In this document: positions 1 to 8,602 of the stretch, piece after piece
Layout of the letters: every line of letters begins with the position of its first letter
Numbering within the stretch: the stretch's first letter is position 1
NCBI GenBank assembly: GCA_030949565.1
Contig: JAUZSK010000089.1
Span: 1 to 50,740 of the forward strand
Reading direction: 5' to 3'
Length of the DNA: 50,740 bases
Source: Enterobacterales bacterium
GTDB lineage: Bacteria > Pseudomonadota > Gammaproteobacteria > Enterobacterales > Kangiellaceae
Notes under the pieces: generated by a model
Databases searched by the model: none
The model's input: the letters and a program-made list of their open reading frames with translations, nothing else
Told to the model about the DNA's origin: nothing
Position numbers and translations under genes: made by a program

Positions 1-37
1 ACAAAAACTCAAAAAAGGCGCTATCCAAGGAAGGTAT

Positions 38-176
38 CTTCTGATTTCTGCCTGTCTATTATTTTTGAACAAAACGCCTTCCGTCCTACAAAAATAATTA
101 ATTTCATCACCAAGCCTCAGAAAAGACGATATTAAAACAAGATGCCTTCTGATTTCTGCCTGTCTATTATTTTTGA
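38..176. repeat. Pair of 31-bp direct repeats
   Basis: An identical 31-base unit that begins cttctgatttctgcctgtc and ends in atttttga occurs at 38-68 and again at 146-176, in the same orientation and 108 bases apart. The bases before each copy are also similar (aaggtat and aagatgc). No coding sense is visible in this stretch, which lies just outside the insertion sequence. The repeats could be remnants of a repetitive intergenic element. Their function is unknown. Confidence 0.75.
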
Positions 177-217
177 GATTTTATTGTGCTGAAAAGGTAA
201 TGGATTCCCGCCTGCGC

Positions 218-1707
218 CTGTCTCTTGATCACATCTTTTAAACTTGAGCAAGCTCATAGCCTTCAATGAGTAGTTCCAACTTGAACCAACCTTCCCATAG
301 AGCATTCCAACCCACTCTCCCTGTGCGCTTACTATTTTTCCATCCACCCAATTTTGCAATGGCATAATATGCCCATTCTATACTGGGTTTTGTCTTCCTT
401 GTGTATTTTTTTTTTCCAGTTTTTGCCACAGTATTCGCCATTGAATATTATTTAATATGTGGGAACAATCTTTGCTTCGAAGTGCTTTTTCTGTGTCTAT
501 CACTTCTCGCAACTGTAATAACCTGATTGCGATAAATGACAGTATAACCGCCATTCTCTCTAGGTTTCCCTCTGATTGGAGACGGCTTTTTTCGATTTGT
601 GTACCACCACTTTTCCAGGCTTTATGGAATTCTTCAATTTTCCAACGTGCCGCGTAGTAACCGACAATCCGACGGGCATCTTCTGCCGTTTTAATCACCT
701 CTGTTGTCAATAATATCCACTCAACAGGATGATCTGTTTTTGATGTCTCTCGACAACTCACTACCGTTAACTCAATCGGGGAATAATCTTTTTGCTTCCG
801 ATCTGGTGCCAACACTCGAACCGGTGCGTAAGCTAGTTCCATGGTTGCCTGCCGAGCTTTGCGTCCCCTTTTTTGGACGATATCTAAGGTATAAGTACCT
901 ACGCCTTTAAGCTCTCGTATCCGTTCAAACAGTTTCTCTTTTGAATCATTTAGTTTACGATTATGGCGAGTTCGTATGACAAATCCTTGTTGATGAGATA
1001 CTTTGTAATCCAGATACTCATAAATGTCAGATTCTCTGTCACAGACAGAGATGACCTGTCTCATATCGTCGCCTAAACGTGCGGCCATCTTTTCTGAACT
1101 GCGTTGCCATTTGAAGCTTTCTTTGTCTGTATAATCCTCCGCTAATCTTTGGTTTTTCTTTGCATGGACACTGGCTTTTCGATGCCATCGAGTTTGTTCT
1201 ATCAGACCTAACGTTTCTTTGCTTTGAGCATTAACCAAAACAATAGAATGTACCTGTATGCCTTTCTTTTTTTGGCTTGGAGGCCCTATATAACCTAGCC
1301 CTTCTGAAACGCCATGGCTAAAATTCAGGCTAGTTGTATCTTCCAGTGCCAACAACCGCATTCCCTTTTTCGCTAGAGTGGCTGTCGCTTGGAACCCCCC
1401 TTCGGCGATATCTTTTCCTAAAACTTTTGGATTTCGTAACAAACGATATGCACCTTCTACTTCGGAATCATTGTCCATAGATTTTACCACTGATTGTCCA
1501 ATGTTTCTTGCCAATGAAGTGACCATCTGAATAAGCCTTTTGGTTCTTCGTTTGTCGCCTAAATCACAAGTTCCAAAGGTTGATTTTGACCAATGTGCAG
1601 TATCTGAGATAAACATTTTTATATCCTTAGGTTGTTTAATTAATTGATCTGATCGTTATCAATTGATTAAGTTCAACTCTTTGAGAATATTTGTGTAGAA
1701 GAGACAG
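218..1707 (-). mobile_element. IS50/Tn5-type insertion sequence (IS4 family), 1490 bp
   Basis: The ends are imperfect inverted repeats: CTGTCTCTTGATCACATCT at 218-236 and, on the minus strand, CTGTCTCTTCTACACAAAT running from 1707 inward. Both closely match the known IS50 ends. The left one, after the transposase stop, resembles the inside end and carries a GATC Dam site. The right one, near the transposase start, resembles the outside end and has no GATC. This polarity matches IS50, where Dam methylation modulates the inside end. The element is flanked by an 8-base duplication, gcctgcgc. Its length is close to the 1534 bp of IS50. The single transposase gene is frameshifted. Confidence 0.93.
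238..1616 (-). pseudogene. IS4-family (Tn5-like) transposase, frameshifted at A10
   Basis: This is a DDE transposase of the Tn5/IS50 group, which cuts and joins the IS ends. Tn5-like catalytic contexts are visible: LALEDTTSLNFSH (first Asp), VISVCDRESDIYEYL (second Asp) and the YREK-like stretch around WKIEEFHKAWKSGG (Glu). The main frame runs from 1616 down to a stop at 378. The conserved C-terminus (WAYYAIAKLGGW, SKRTG, LWEGW) lies in another frame that ends at 238. The frames join at a run of ten T on the plus strand (406-415; A10 in the message). One more A would fuse them. This could be a mutation, a sequencing error, or transcriptional slippage or -1 frameshifting on the A run. The stop lies one base inside the inside-end repeat, as in IS50. 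Confidence 0.9.
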
Positions 1708-1715
1708 GCCTGCGC

Positions 1716-1790
1716 GGGAATGACGGTAGTGGTACGGGAATCACTGGTGGCGCGGGAATGACGTGGGACGAGGGAATGTGGGCGGATGCA
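1716..1790. repeat. Four GGGAAT half-sites spaced 18-20 bases
   Basis: GGGAAT occurs at 1716, 1736, 1754 and 1772, giving steps of 20, 18 and 18 bases, in a G-rich degenerate tandem pattern of the type gcgcgggaatgacg. The first copy is the right arm of the palindrome that the insertion sequence entered. Only half-palindromes are seen after the first. Between here and metJ (1790-1894) nothing else is recognised. Confidence 0.6.
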
Positions 1791-1894
1791 GTAACGACGA
1801 TAAATATTAGCCCTAAACACCGAGAAGTGCATCCTTTATATCTAAAAACGAATAGTCGAGAGCCCTTCTATTATCTTCCCAACATCCAATAAAC

Positions 1895-2146
1895 CTAGTC
1901 TTCCGCTTTCTTTTGCAATTCTTCATCCGTTGGCAGCGGTTGCCCCGTATAAGCATGTAAGAAGGCCTCACATAACAATTCACTATTAGTGGCATGTTTC
2001 AAATTACTGACCTGCCTTCGAGTGCGCTCATCGGTAAGTATTTTTAGTACAGAAAAAGGAATTGATACCGTGATCTTTTTGATTTGATCCTTTTTATGAC
2101 CGTGCTCCACATAGGGATTAATATATTCACCATTCCAATCTTTCAT
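1895..2146 (-). CDS. metJ: Methionine repressor MetJ, short C-terminus
   Basis: MetJ is a ribbon-helix-helix repressor that binds S-adenosylmethionine and represses methionine genes at tandem 8-base Met boxes. The match to E. coli MetJ is very close through the DNA-contacting beta strand ([15 protein letters not shown]), helix A ([19 protein letters not shown]) and helix B ([16 protein letters not shown]). The protein ends at residue 83, about 22 residues short of the 105 of E. coli, and none of the three frames downstream restores the usual ending. The ribbon-helix-helix core is complete. The start at 2146 has AGGA seven bases upstream. The gene is divergent from metB, with Met boxes in the shared region. 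The missing tail may be lineage-specific or a truncation. Confidence 0.93.
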   Translation of the reverse strand: MKDWNGEYINPYVEHGHKKDQIKKITVSIPFSVLKILTDERTRRQVSNLKHATNSELLCEAFLHAYTGQPLPTDEELQKKAED

Positions 2147-2190
2147 TCAAAATTCCTATATAACCAAATACAATGACCAATGCCTATTAT

Positions 2191-2206
2191 AGCCGTCTAA
2201 ACGTCT
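2191..2206. promoter_or_regulatory. Tandem Met boxes, metJ side
   Basis: Two adjacent 8-mers, AGCCGTCT (2191-2198) and AAACGTCT (2199-2206), match the MetJ consensus AGACGTCT at six or seven of eight positions. They lie 45 bases upstream of the metJ start. Tandem boxes are the known MetJ operator form, so metJ is probably autoregulated. Confidence 0.8.
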
Positions 2207-2252
2207 TGACATCAATACCTCTATACGGATATAGTCCAGATTAATGATGTTT

Positions 2253-2276
2253 AGACGTCTAAACATCCAAACAGAC
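2253..2276. promoter_or_regulatory. Tandem Met boxes, metB side
   Basis: Three adjacent 8-mers occur: AGACGTCT (2253-2260, a perfect consensus Met box), AAACATCC (2261-2268) and AAACAGAC (2269-2276, weak). The cluster lies 59 bases upstream of the metB start and should be its MetJ operator. Confidence 0.85.
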
Positions 2277-2334
2277 TCATAAATTTTAACCTTTTCGCTA
2301 AAAAGCCGCTATCAACGCAGTATTAGGAGCATTC

Positions 2335-3500
2335 ATGTCTTCAGACCAACTACAAAATCTTCATTCAGATACCTTAGCGGTAAGGGCTGGGATAGAGACC
2401 GATCAACAATTTGGTTCAATCACTCCTCCGATTTATCTATCGAGTAACTATAGCTTTGCCGGTTTTGATGATAAACGGCAATACGATTATTCTCGTTCGG
2501 GTAATCCTACCCGTGATACTTTGGCTCAAACGCTTGCTCAATTAGAGTCAGGTGTGGATGGCGTGGTGACTTCCAGCGGTATGTCAGCAATATTCTTAGT
2601 GCTTCAACTGTTGCAAAAGGATGATACCATCATTGCGCCACATGACTGTTACGGTGGAAGCTTTCGCCTTTTAAATCTTTTGCTGACAAAGGCCATTTTA
2701 AAGTGCTATTTATTGATCAAAATGACCCTAAAGCTTTAGCTCAAGCCTTTGAACAAAAGCCAAAGTTGATTTGGGTAGAAACACCGAGCAACCCCCTACT
2801 TCGAATCACAGACATCGAACAAATTGTTAGCTTCGCCAAGCAGCATAGTACTTTAGTCTCGGTTGATAACACTTTTCTTTCACCAATCCATCAAAAGCCT
2901 CTTTTATTGGGCGCCGATATTGTGGTTCACTCAACCACCAAGTATATCAATGGTCATAGCGACCTAGTGGGAGGGGCCGTTATAGCCAAAGATCCTCAAG
3001 TGGCCGAAGACTTAAAATGGTGGGCTAATTGTACGGGGATTACTGGCGCCGCCTTTGACAGTTTTTTAACCTTGCGAGGGCTGCGTACACTCGACGTTCG
3101 ATTAGCGCGTCATGAAACAAATGCGGCTAAAATAGTAGATTTTTTACAATCTCATTCAAGTATTGAGAAGGTTTATTATCCAGGGTTAAAAGATCATCCG
3201 GGTCATGCTATAGCCAAAAAACAACAGTCAGGTTTTGGTTCAATGATTTCATTTAAAATAAAGGGTGATATTGAGCAGATCAAAGCTTTTCTAAGTCGGC
3301 TTAACATCTTTTCACTTGCCGAGTCTTTAGGTGGTGTCGAAAGTTTAATCTGCCACCCGTCAACCATGACTCACGCAGCTGTCGCTCTGTCAGAACAGGA
3401 AACGGCGGGAATCACACAAAACCTGTTAAGGATATCGGTTGGTATTGAGAATGTTGAAGACTTAATTACAGACTTAGCGACGGCACTAAAAAGCTGCTAG
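2335..3500 (+). pseudogene. metB: Cystathionine gamma-synthase MetB, one frameshift
   Basis: MetB is a PLP enzyme that joins O-succinylhomoserine and cysteine to give cystathionine in methionine synthesis. The N-terminal part (2335 to about 2681) has YDYSRSGNPTRD, SSGMSAI and APHDCYGGSFRL. The second part, in the next frame to 3500, has VETPSNPLLR, DNTFLSP, the PLP-lysine motif HSTTKYINGHSD and AESLGGVESLI. Order and spacing match E. coli MetB. The break is at TTTT (2678-2681), where one more T would restore the frame, so a single -1 indel separates the halves. Nothing else suggests decay. A consensus error or a recent mutation is possible. Cystathionine beta-lyase is less likely given the close MetB match and the MetJ operator. 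Confidence 0.92.
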
Positions 3501-3533
3501 CTTAGGTTGCCACACTGTAAAAATGGGATTCTA

Positions 3534-3728
3534 TTAGTTTAGATGCTCACCTAAGAACTTTAACACTTTGGAATAGTATAAAGATTGGTTTTTCTGGTCA
3601 TAAAAACCATGTGCTTCATCATCAACTTCGACCCAGTTGTATATTTTATGTTTTTTTCTCATTACTTTTATTAATCTTTCAACATGGATGATGGGTACTC
3701 GTTTATATTTTTGAAGTTGCGAGTTCTA
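3534..3728 (-). pseudogene. Remnant of an S9/alpha-beta hydrolase C-terminus
   Basis: On the minus strand an open frame of about 60 codons ends at 3534. It reads like the C-terminal end of a prolyl-oligopeptidase-type (S9) hydrolase: KRVPIIHVERLIKVMRKK, then a Trp and acidic stretch, then DDEAHGFYDQKNQ with the expected catalytic His, and finally SKVLKFLGEHLN. A stop codon lies just upstream and no Ser or Asp part of the triad is found. It is therefore a 3' fragment left by deletion. The rest of the gap between metB and uvrB has no recognised content. Confidence 0.7.
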
Positions 3729-3789
3729 TCACGTTTTATGATAAATAATGAGTCGCACAGAAAAAAGCATTTACCAAAGTGATGAACGG

Positions 3790-5790
3790 CTAAAAAATAG
3801 CCTCGCGAAGTAGTGCTATTTCATCCCTTAGCTGGGCTGCTTTTTCAAACTCTAAATCCTTGGCAGCAGATAGCATTTGATTTTCTAGTTCTCGGATCGC
3901 TTTACCTGCTTGAGCTGCAGTCCTGACCTTATATTTAGCCGATTGTTCAGCGACTCTTCTCGCTTTACTCACGTTGCTAACGCTAAATTTTTCTCCGGTC
4001 TGCATAATATCAGAAATCCCTTTGCTTACACCAATAGGCGTAATGTTATGTTTAAGATTATGCTGATGTTGGATCTCACGGCGGCGATCTGTTTCATCAA
4101 TTGCCCGCTTCATTGACCCCGTAATTTGATCACCGTATAGAATTGCTTTACCACGTAAGTTACGTGCTGCTCTACCTATGGTTTGTATTAATGAACGCTC
4201 AGATCGTAAAAAACCTTCTTTATCCGCATCAAGTATGGCCACTAAAGAGACTTCCGGCATATCCAGTCCTTCTCGCAGTAGATTTATTCCCACCAACACA
4301 TCAAATAGACCTCTTCGCAAATCTTGAATGATTTCCATCCGTTCAACCGTATCGATGTCTGAATGGAGATATCGCACTCGAGCGCCATGTTCGGTCAAAT
4401 ATTCAGTTAAATCTTCCGCCATGCGTTTGGTTAAAGTGGTAACCAGAACACGTTCATTGACTGCCACACGTTTTTTAATTTCTGATAACAAATCATCTAC
4501 CTGAGTTGCAACCGGTCTAACCTCAACTTGCGGGTCGAGCAATCCGGTGGGTCTAACGACCTGTTCCACCACTTCACCCGAATTTTCTAACTCATAATTC
4601 GCAGGCGTTGCGGAAACAAAGATTGTCTGTGGAGCCAATCCTTCAAATTCTTCAAATCGCAAAGGACGATTATCCAGTGCCGATGGCAAACGAAAGCCAT
4701 ATTCAACTAAGTTTTCCTTACGTGACCTATCACCTTTATACATTGCGCCAATTTGTGGAACCATGGCGTGTGACTCATCCATAATCAACAGCGCATTGGC
4801 TGGCAAATAATCAAAAAGTGTCGGAGGATGCTCGCCGGCATTTCGCCCCGACATAAATCGAGAATAGTTTTCAATGCCTGAACAATAACCCAGTTCTTGC
4901 ATCATTTCGATATCAAATTTAATGCGCTGTTCTAAGCGTTGATATTCCACAAGTTTGTCCATCGACTTTAGCTGCTCAAGTCTATCGACTAGTTCTAGTT
5001 TGATCATTTCTATCGCATCTAAAATGGTTTGCCTTGCGGTGACATAGTGTGATTTAGGATAAAGTGTTACTCTTGGTAACTTGCGTATAATTTCGCCTGT
5101 TAAAGGATCAAATTGACTCAGGTTGTAAACTTCATCATCAAATAACTCAATTCGCATAGCAAAGCGCTCCGATTCTGCCGGAAATATATCGATCACATCG
5201 CCTCTGACGCGATAAGTCCCACGTTGTAGATCCATCTCATTTCGGGTAAATTGTAATTCAGCTAACTTGGTTAATATTTGCCGCTGTTTAACCTTGTCGC
5301 CAATTTTAAGCCGCATCACCATACTGTGAAATTGTTTTGGATCGCCTAATCCATAAATAGCGGATACCGATGCGACAATAATGGCATCCGGCCTTTCAAG
5401 TAGCGAGCGAGTGGCGGAAAGACGCATTTGCTCGATATGATCATTAATCGAAGCATCTTTCTCTATAAAGGTATCGCTACTAGCAACATAGGCTTCTGGC
5501 TGATAATAGTCATAATAGGAAACGAAGTATTCCACCGCATTGTCAGGAAAAAACTCCTTCATTTCGCCATAAAGCTGGGCTGCTAAGGTTTTATTAGGCG
5601 CCAAGATTATACTAGGTCGATCTGTTTTCTGAATCACATTGGCTATAGTGAAAGTTTTTCCACTACCGGTGACCCCTAGTAAAGTTTGGTGGCTCAGACC
5701 ATTGTCAAGCCCTTCGATTAGGCGTGCAATCGCTTGCGGCTGATCGCCGGCTGGTTTAAAGGGTGATTTGAGCGAAAATATTGGTGCCAT
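3790..5790 (-). CDS. uvrB: Excinuclease ABC subunit UvrB
   Basis: UvrB is the DNA-damage verification helicase of nucleotide excision repair. It is loaded by UvrA and recruits UvrC. At 666 residues it has the usual length. The Walker A motif GVTGSGKT is at residues 39-46. The beta-hairpin that probes the damaged strand has the [10 protein letters not shown] context, the Walker B-like box is DESH near residue 340, and the helicase motifs QTIGRAARN and [12 protein letters not shown] are intact. The final 35 residues form the UVR domain that contacts UvrC. The gene stands alone on the minus strand. No LexA box was recognised upstream. Confidence 0.98.
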   Translation of the reverse strand: MAPIFSLKSPFKPAGDQPQAIARLIEGLDNGLSHQTLLGVTGSGKTFTIANVIQKTDRPSIILAPNKTLAAQLYGEMKEFFPDNAVEYFVSYYDYYQPEAYVASSDTFIEKDASINDHIEQMRLSATRSLLERPDAIIVASVSAIYGLGDPKQFHSMVMRLKIGDKVKQRQILTKLAELQFTRNEMDLQRGTYRVRGDVIDIFPAESERFAMRIELFDDEVYNLSQFDPLTGEIIRKLPRVTLYPKSHYVTARQTILDAIEMIKLELVDRLEQLKSMDKLVEYQRLEQRIKFDIEMMQELGYCSGIENYSRFMSGRNAGEHPPTLFDYLPANALLIMDESHAMVPQIGAMYKGDRSRKENLVEYGFRLPSALDNRPLRFEEFEGLAPQTIFVSATPANYELENSGEVVEQVVRPTGLLDPQVEVRPVATQVDDLLSEIKKRVAVNERVLVTTLTKRMAEDLTEYLTEHGARVRYLHSDIDTVERMEIIQDLRRGLFDVLVGINLLREGLDMPEVSLVAILDADKEGFLRSERSLIQTIGRAARNLRGKAILYGDQITGSMKRAIDETDRRREIQHQHNLKHNITPIGVSKGISDIMQTGEKFSVSNVSKARRVAEQSAKYKVRTAAQAGKAIRELENQMLSAAKDLEFEKAAQLRDEIALLREAIF

Positions 5791-5986
5791 AGATATCCAA
5801 TGATTGATTCAATCGCTTAATTAACAGCAACTTTAAAGGGTTTTATTTATAATCTTATAGTGATCTGTTCTATAGTATTTTATCCAGTGTAGGTTACAAT
5901 TGCTATTGAATATTTGCTCTCGGGCAAAGGATAATCCATTTAACCAATTTATTAAGATTTAAGCCTCAAATATAGGACCCCCAATC

Positions 5987-7174
5987 GTGGATATTAAACT
6001 GTCTGATCGTGTCAATAAAGTCAAACCATCTAGTACGCTAGCAGTTGCTGCAAAAGCCGCAGAATTGCGAGCCCAAGGAAAAGATATTGTTGGTCTAGGT
6101 ACTGGAGAACCCGATTTTGATACCGCAGATTTTATTAAACAGGCGGCTATCCAAGCAATTAAAGATGGAGCCACTAAGTACACCGCAGTGGATGGAACCG
6201 CCAGCTTAAAATCCGCCATCATTGACAAATTTAAGCGTGATAATCAACTCGATTACCAAGCCAATCAAATTTTGGTCTCTTGTGGTGGTAAGCAGAGCTT
6301 TTTTAACCTTTGTCAAGCACTAATCCAAAGTGGTGATGAAGTCATTATCCCATCGCCCTATTGGGTCTCTTATCCGGATATGGTTCTACTGGCCGATGGT
6401 GAGCCCGTGATTATCCAAACCGATATTGAAAACCAATTAAAAATCACGCCCCAGCAATTAGAAAAAGCCATTACACCGGCCACTCGTTTGTTTGTTATCA
6501 ATAGCCCCAGTAATCCAACCGGCGTAGCCTATTCGGCTGGCGAACTTAAAGCCTTGGCAGAAATTCTATTAAAGTACCCCAAAATAGTTATTGCCACCGA
6601 TGATATGTATGAACACATTTTATGGACCGAAGAGCCTTTTGTTAATATTTTGAATACCTGTCCAGATCTCTATGACCGTTGTGTGGTGTTAAACGGTGTT
6701 TCTAAAGCCTATGCCATGACGGGTTGGCGAATTGGCTATGCCGCAGGACCAGCTAAATTAATCGGTGCGATGAAAAAAATCCAATCCCAAAGCACCTCTA
6801 ATCCGGCCGCAGTGTCACAAGCGGCAGCTGAAGCTGCTTTAAATGGTGATCAATCATGTGTAAAGAGCATGCTAACGGAGTTTAAAAAACGCCATGATTA
6901 TATTGTTGCGGAACTGAACAACATCGCTGGTATTCGCTGTTTGCAAAGTGATGGTACCTTCTACGCATTTCCCGATGTAACAGCGCTTATACAAAAAGTA
7001 GGCTGTAAGGATGATAGTGAGTTCGCTGAATATTTAATCGAAAAGGTTGGTTTAGCACTGGTACCAGGTAGTGCATTTGGTGCCGTCGGCCACCTAAGAA
7101 TTTCCTATGCGGCTTCAATGGAGACATTAAAAGATGCGATTGCTCGATTAAAAAAGGTCGCCGAATCAGCATAA
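5987..7174 (+). CDS. Pyridoxal-phosphate aminotransferase, aspartate type
   Basis: This is a class I aminotransferase of the aspartate aminotransferase Ib subgroup, 395 residues, which would interconvert aspartate/2-oxoglutarate and oxaloacetate/glutamate. Visible motifs are GLGTGEPDFDT near the N-terminus, NSPSNPTG, the PLP lysine in SKAYAMTGWRIGY (Lys240) and the substrate Arg in HLRISYA near the end. The start is GTG, nine bases after AGGA. The gene is followed by tRNA-Asn. Substrate breadth (Asp, or also aromatic and prephenate substrates) cannot be decided from sequence alone; in related bacteria this type is called AspC or AatA. Confidence 0.9.
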   Translation: MDIKLSDRVNKVKPSSTLAVAAKAAELRAQGKDIVGLGTGEPDFDTADFIKQAAIQAIKDGATKYTAVDGTASLKSAIIDKFKRDNQLDYQANQILVSCGGKQSFFNLCQALIQSGDEVIIPSPYWVSYPDMVLLADGEPVIIQTDIENQLKITPQQLEKAITPATRLFVINSPSNPTGVAYSAGELKALAEILLKYPKIVIATDDMYEHILWTEEPFVNILNTCPDLYDRCVVLNGVSKAYAMTGWRIGYAAGPAKLIGAMKKIQSQSTSNPAAVSQAAAEAALNGDQSCVKSMLTEFKKRHDYIVAELNNIAGIRCLQSDGTFYAFPDVTALIQKVGCKDDSEFAEYLIEKVGLALVPGSAFGAVGHLRISYAASMETLKDAIARLKKVAESA

Positions 7175-7260
7175 TTGGCTAATATTCGAGCAATTCAATG
7201 GCCGTTCATTAACCGAAGCTAAAAACAGGCAAAAAAACCTAAAAAAACCGCTATTGGTAG

Positions 7261-7289
7261 TTGACCGATAGATTATGTTCCACTATTAT
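7261..7289 (+). promoter_or_regulatory. Sigma-70 promoter of tRNA-Asn
   Basis: TTGACC at 7261-7266 and TATTAT at 7284-7289 are separated by 17 bases. A GC-rich stretch (ggcgctccc) follows the -10, as is usual for stable-RNA promoters under stringent control. Confidence 0.75.
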
Positions 7290-7318
7290 GGCGCTCCCTC
7301 TTACAGAGGGCAAGTAAT

Positions 7319-7395
7319 TCCCCCTTAGCTCAGTTGGTTAGAGCGACGGACTGTTAATCCGCAGGTCCCCCGTTCGAGTCGGGGAGGGGGAGCCA
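7319..7395 (+). tRNA. tRNA-Asn (anticodon GUU)
   Basis: This is a 77-base cloverleaf. The acceptor stem TCCCCCT pairs with AGGGGGA, followed by discriminator G and an encoded CCA. The D arm is GCTCAGTTGGTTAGAGC, the anticodon loop ctGTTaa gives GUU, and the T arm is CCCCG-TTCGAGT-CGGGG. All stems pair. It has its own promoter upstream and a terminator directly after. Confidence 0.98.
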
Positions 7396-7411
7396 AATTG
7401 GCTTTAAAGCA

Positions 7412-7441
7412 AAAGCTCCATGAAAATGGGGCTTTTTTTTT
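7412..7441 (+). terminator. Rho-independent terminator after tRNA-Asn
   Basis: AAGCTCCAT (7413-7421) pairs with ATGGGGCTT (7426-7434), with one G-T pair, around a GAAA tetraloop. A run of nine T follows, ending at 7441. Confidence 0.9.
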
Positions 7442-7480
7442 GCGCTAAGGGTCAAATTATTTTATCCTGCAGGATTCAAA

Positions 7481-8134
7481 GTGTTACAACCTTATGGCGA
7501 CGCAATGACTCGACTTAACAAAGATTTATTCAAAGTATTTATTCCCCAAGATATTTCACAACATCAATTAGCGGTTGCAATCACCCTCGTCAGTATTCTT
7601 TATATGATTTTCATGCCTGCCACTGAGTGGATGATTTATCAACGCGAGGCGGTCGACCAAGGGCAATGGTGGCGTTTGTTTACTGCTAATCTTAGTCATA
7701 GTAATTGGAACCATTGGGGTCTCAATATATTAGGTCTTTGGCTAATTGATCTCTTTTTTCAGCCAGTACTTTCGCAGGTCGTTAGAAATGCATTATTGCT
7801 ATTTGCCATGATTTTTAATCTACTGATGCTGCATTTCTGGGTCGATATCAACGCTTATGTCGGTCTGTCCGGAGCATTGCATGGCTACGTTATTGGCGCC
7901 GCGCTCATTACATGGCGATCAGATCCATTTATTCATTTAACCATGGCAGTAGTGATCATTGGCAAGTTGATTATTGAATCTATCTGGCATATTAATCAGT
8001 CGACTGAACTATTGATAGGCACTAATGTGGTGGAAGAATCACATGCTTTTGGTGGAGTAGCAGCTATTATTTTTGTAATTATTTATTATATTTTAGTTAA
8101 AACCGGACAGATAAAAACCGCTGCACTTAACTAA
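7481..8134 (+). CDS. Rhombosortase (rhomboid-family intramembrane protease)
   Basis: This is a rhomboid-like serine protease of about 217 residues with roughly six membrane segments. The nucleophile lies in YVGLSGALHGYVIG, a motif with the extra GxxHG that marks rhombosortases, and the catalytic His is in EESHAFGG. WWRLFTANLSHSNWNHWGLN matches the rhomboid L1/TM2 region. Rhombosortases process proteins with a C-terminal GlyGly-CTERM tail for surface release. No such target is seen in this window. The GTG start at 7481 is supported by AGGA upstream; an ATG at 7505 is an alternative. Confidence 0.85.
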   Translation: MLQPYGDAMTRLNKDLFKVFIPQDISQHQLAVAITLVSILYMIFMPATEWMIYQREAVDQGQWWRLFTANLSHSNWNHWGLNILGLWLIDLFFQPVLSQVVRNALLLFAMIFNLLMLHFWVDINAYVGLSGALHGYVIGAALITWRSDPFIHLTMAVVIIGKLIIESIWHINQSTELLIGTNVVEESHAFGGVAAIIFVIIYYILVKTGQIKTAALN

Positions 8135-8178
8135 AACTTGCTAAGCGTAGCGGTTAATGGACTATAAACTAAAACATC

Positions 8179-8490
8179 TTAAAGTAAGATACGTTTATAA
8201 TTTTTAGCAATTGTCGCTGGACCAATGCCTTTGACACTGGCTAACTCTTCAACCGCTTTAAAATTACCATTCTTTTGACGATATTCAACAATCGCTTGCG
8301 CCTTCTTCATGCCGACTCCTGTCAGTACTTGAGCAAGTTCCGAAACCCCTGCTTTGTTTAGATTAACCTGTTGCTCTTGTTGAATACTTTGCTTACTGCT
8401 GCCTTTTGAATGTGTCGTTTTAGCCGAAATAGCCTGACTCATACCCATAGTCATAGTGAGCATTAGTAATATTGAGGTTAATAGTTTCAT
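8179..8490 (-). CDS. ComEA-like helix-hairpin-helix protein
   Basis: This 103-residue secreted protein starts with a signal peptide (MKLLTSILLMLTMTMGMSQA, cleavage near ISAK). After a short basic Ser/Gln-rich linker comes one ComEA domain with two helix-hairpin-helix motifs, VNLNKAGVSELAQVLTGVG and ELASVKGIGPATIAKNY. Small periplasmic proteins of this type bind DNA and, in competent species, act in DNA uptake. No other competence gene is in the window, so this role is inferred from the family. A Shine-Dalgarno GGAG lies just upstream. Confidence 0.88.
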   Translation of the reverse strand: MKLLTSILLMLTMTMGMSQAISAKTTHSKGSSKQSIQQEQQVNLNKAGVSELAQVLTGVGMKKAQAIVEYRQKNGNFKAVEELASVKGIGPATIAKNYKRILL

Positions 8491-8602
8491 TGTATATCTC
8501 CTTGATTAGATTTTATTCCATGATCAAAATTGACCTTTGCGTCAATCAGCTAAACTACTCGCCGCCGACGAAAAGAATCATAATATAGATGGTATAGATT
8601 TA

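Larger units (their letters stand above)
204..1721. repeat. ATTCCC-N8-GGGAAT palindrome split by the IS
   Basis: ATTCCC at 204-209 and GGGAAT at 1716-1721 are the two arms of one palindrome. The 8-base spacer gcctgcgc is present twice, at 210-217 and 1708-1715, directly flanking the insertion sequence, so it is both the palindrome loop and the target duplication. Removing the element and one copy restores ATTCCC-GCCTGCGC-GGGAAT. This resembles the dRS3-type repeats of Neisseria and similar REP-like palindromes in other proteobacteria. A related palindrome occurs at 42561-42585. Confidence 0.85.

Noticed and set aside
1813..1995. Alternative frame downstream of metJ as its missing C-terminus
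   Set aside because: None of the three minus frames after residue 83 ends in anything like the MetJ C-terminal helix (PEAAKE...WEY). The overlapping frame is a shadow of metJ.
5791..5986. Possible LexA (SOS) box upstream of uvrB
   Set aside because: A CTGT occurs (gatctgttctatagt) but the second half ACAG is not at the required distance on either strand.
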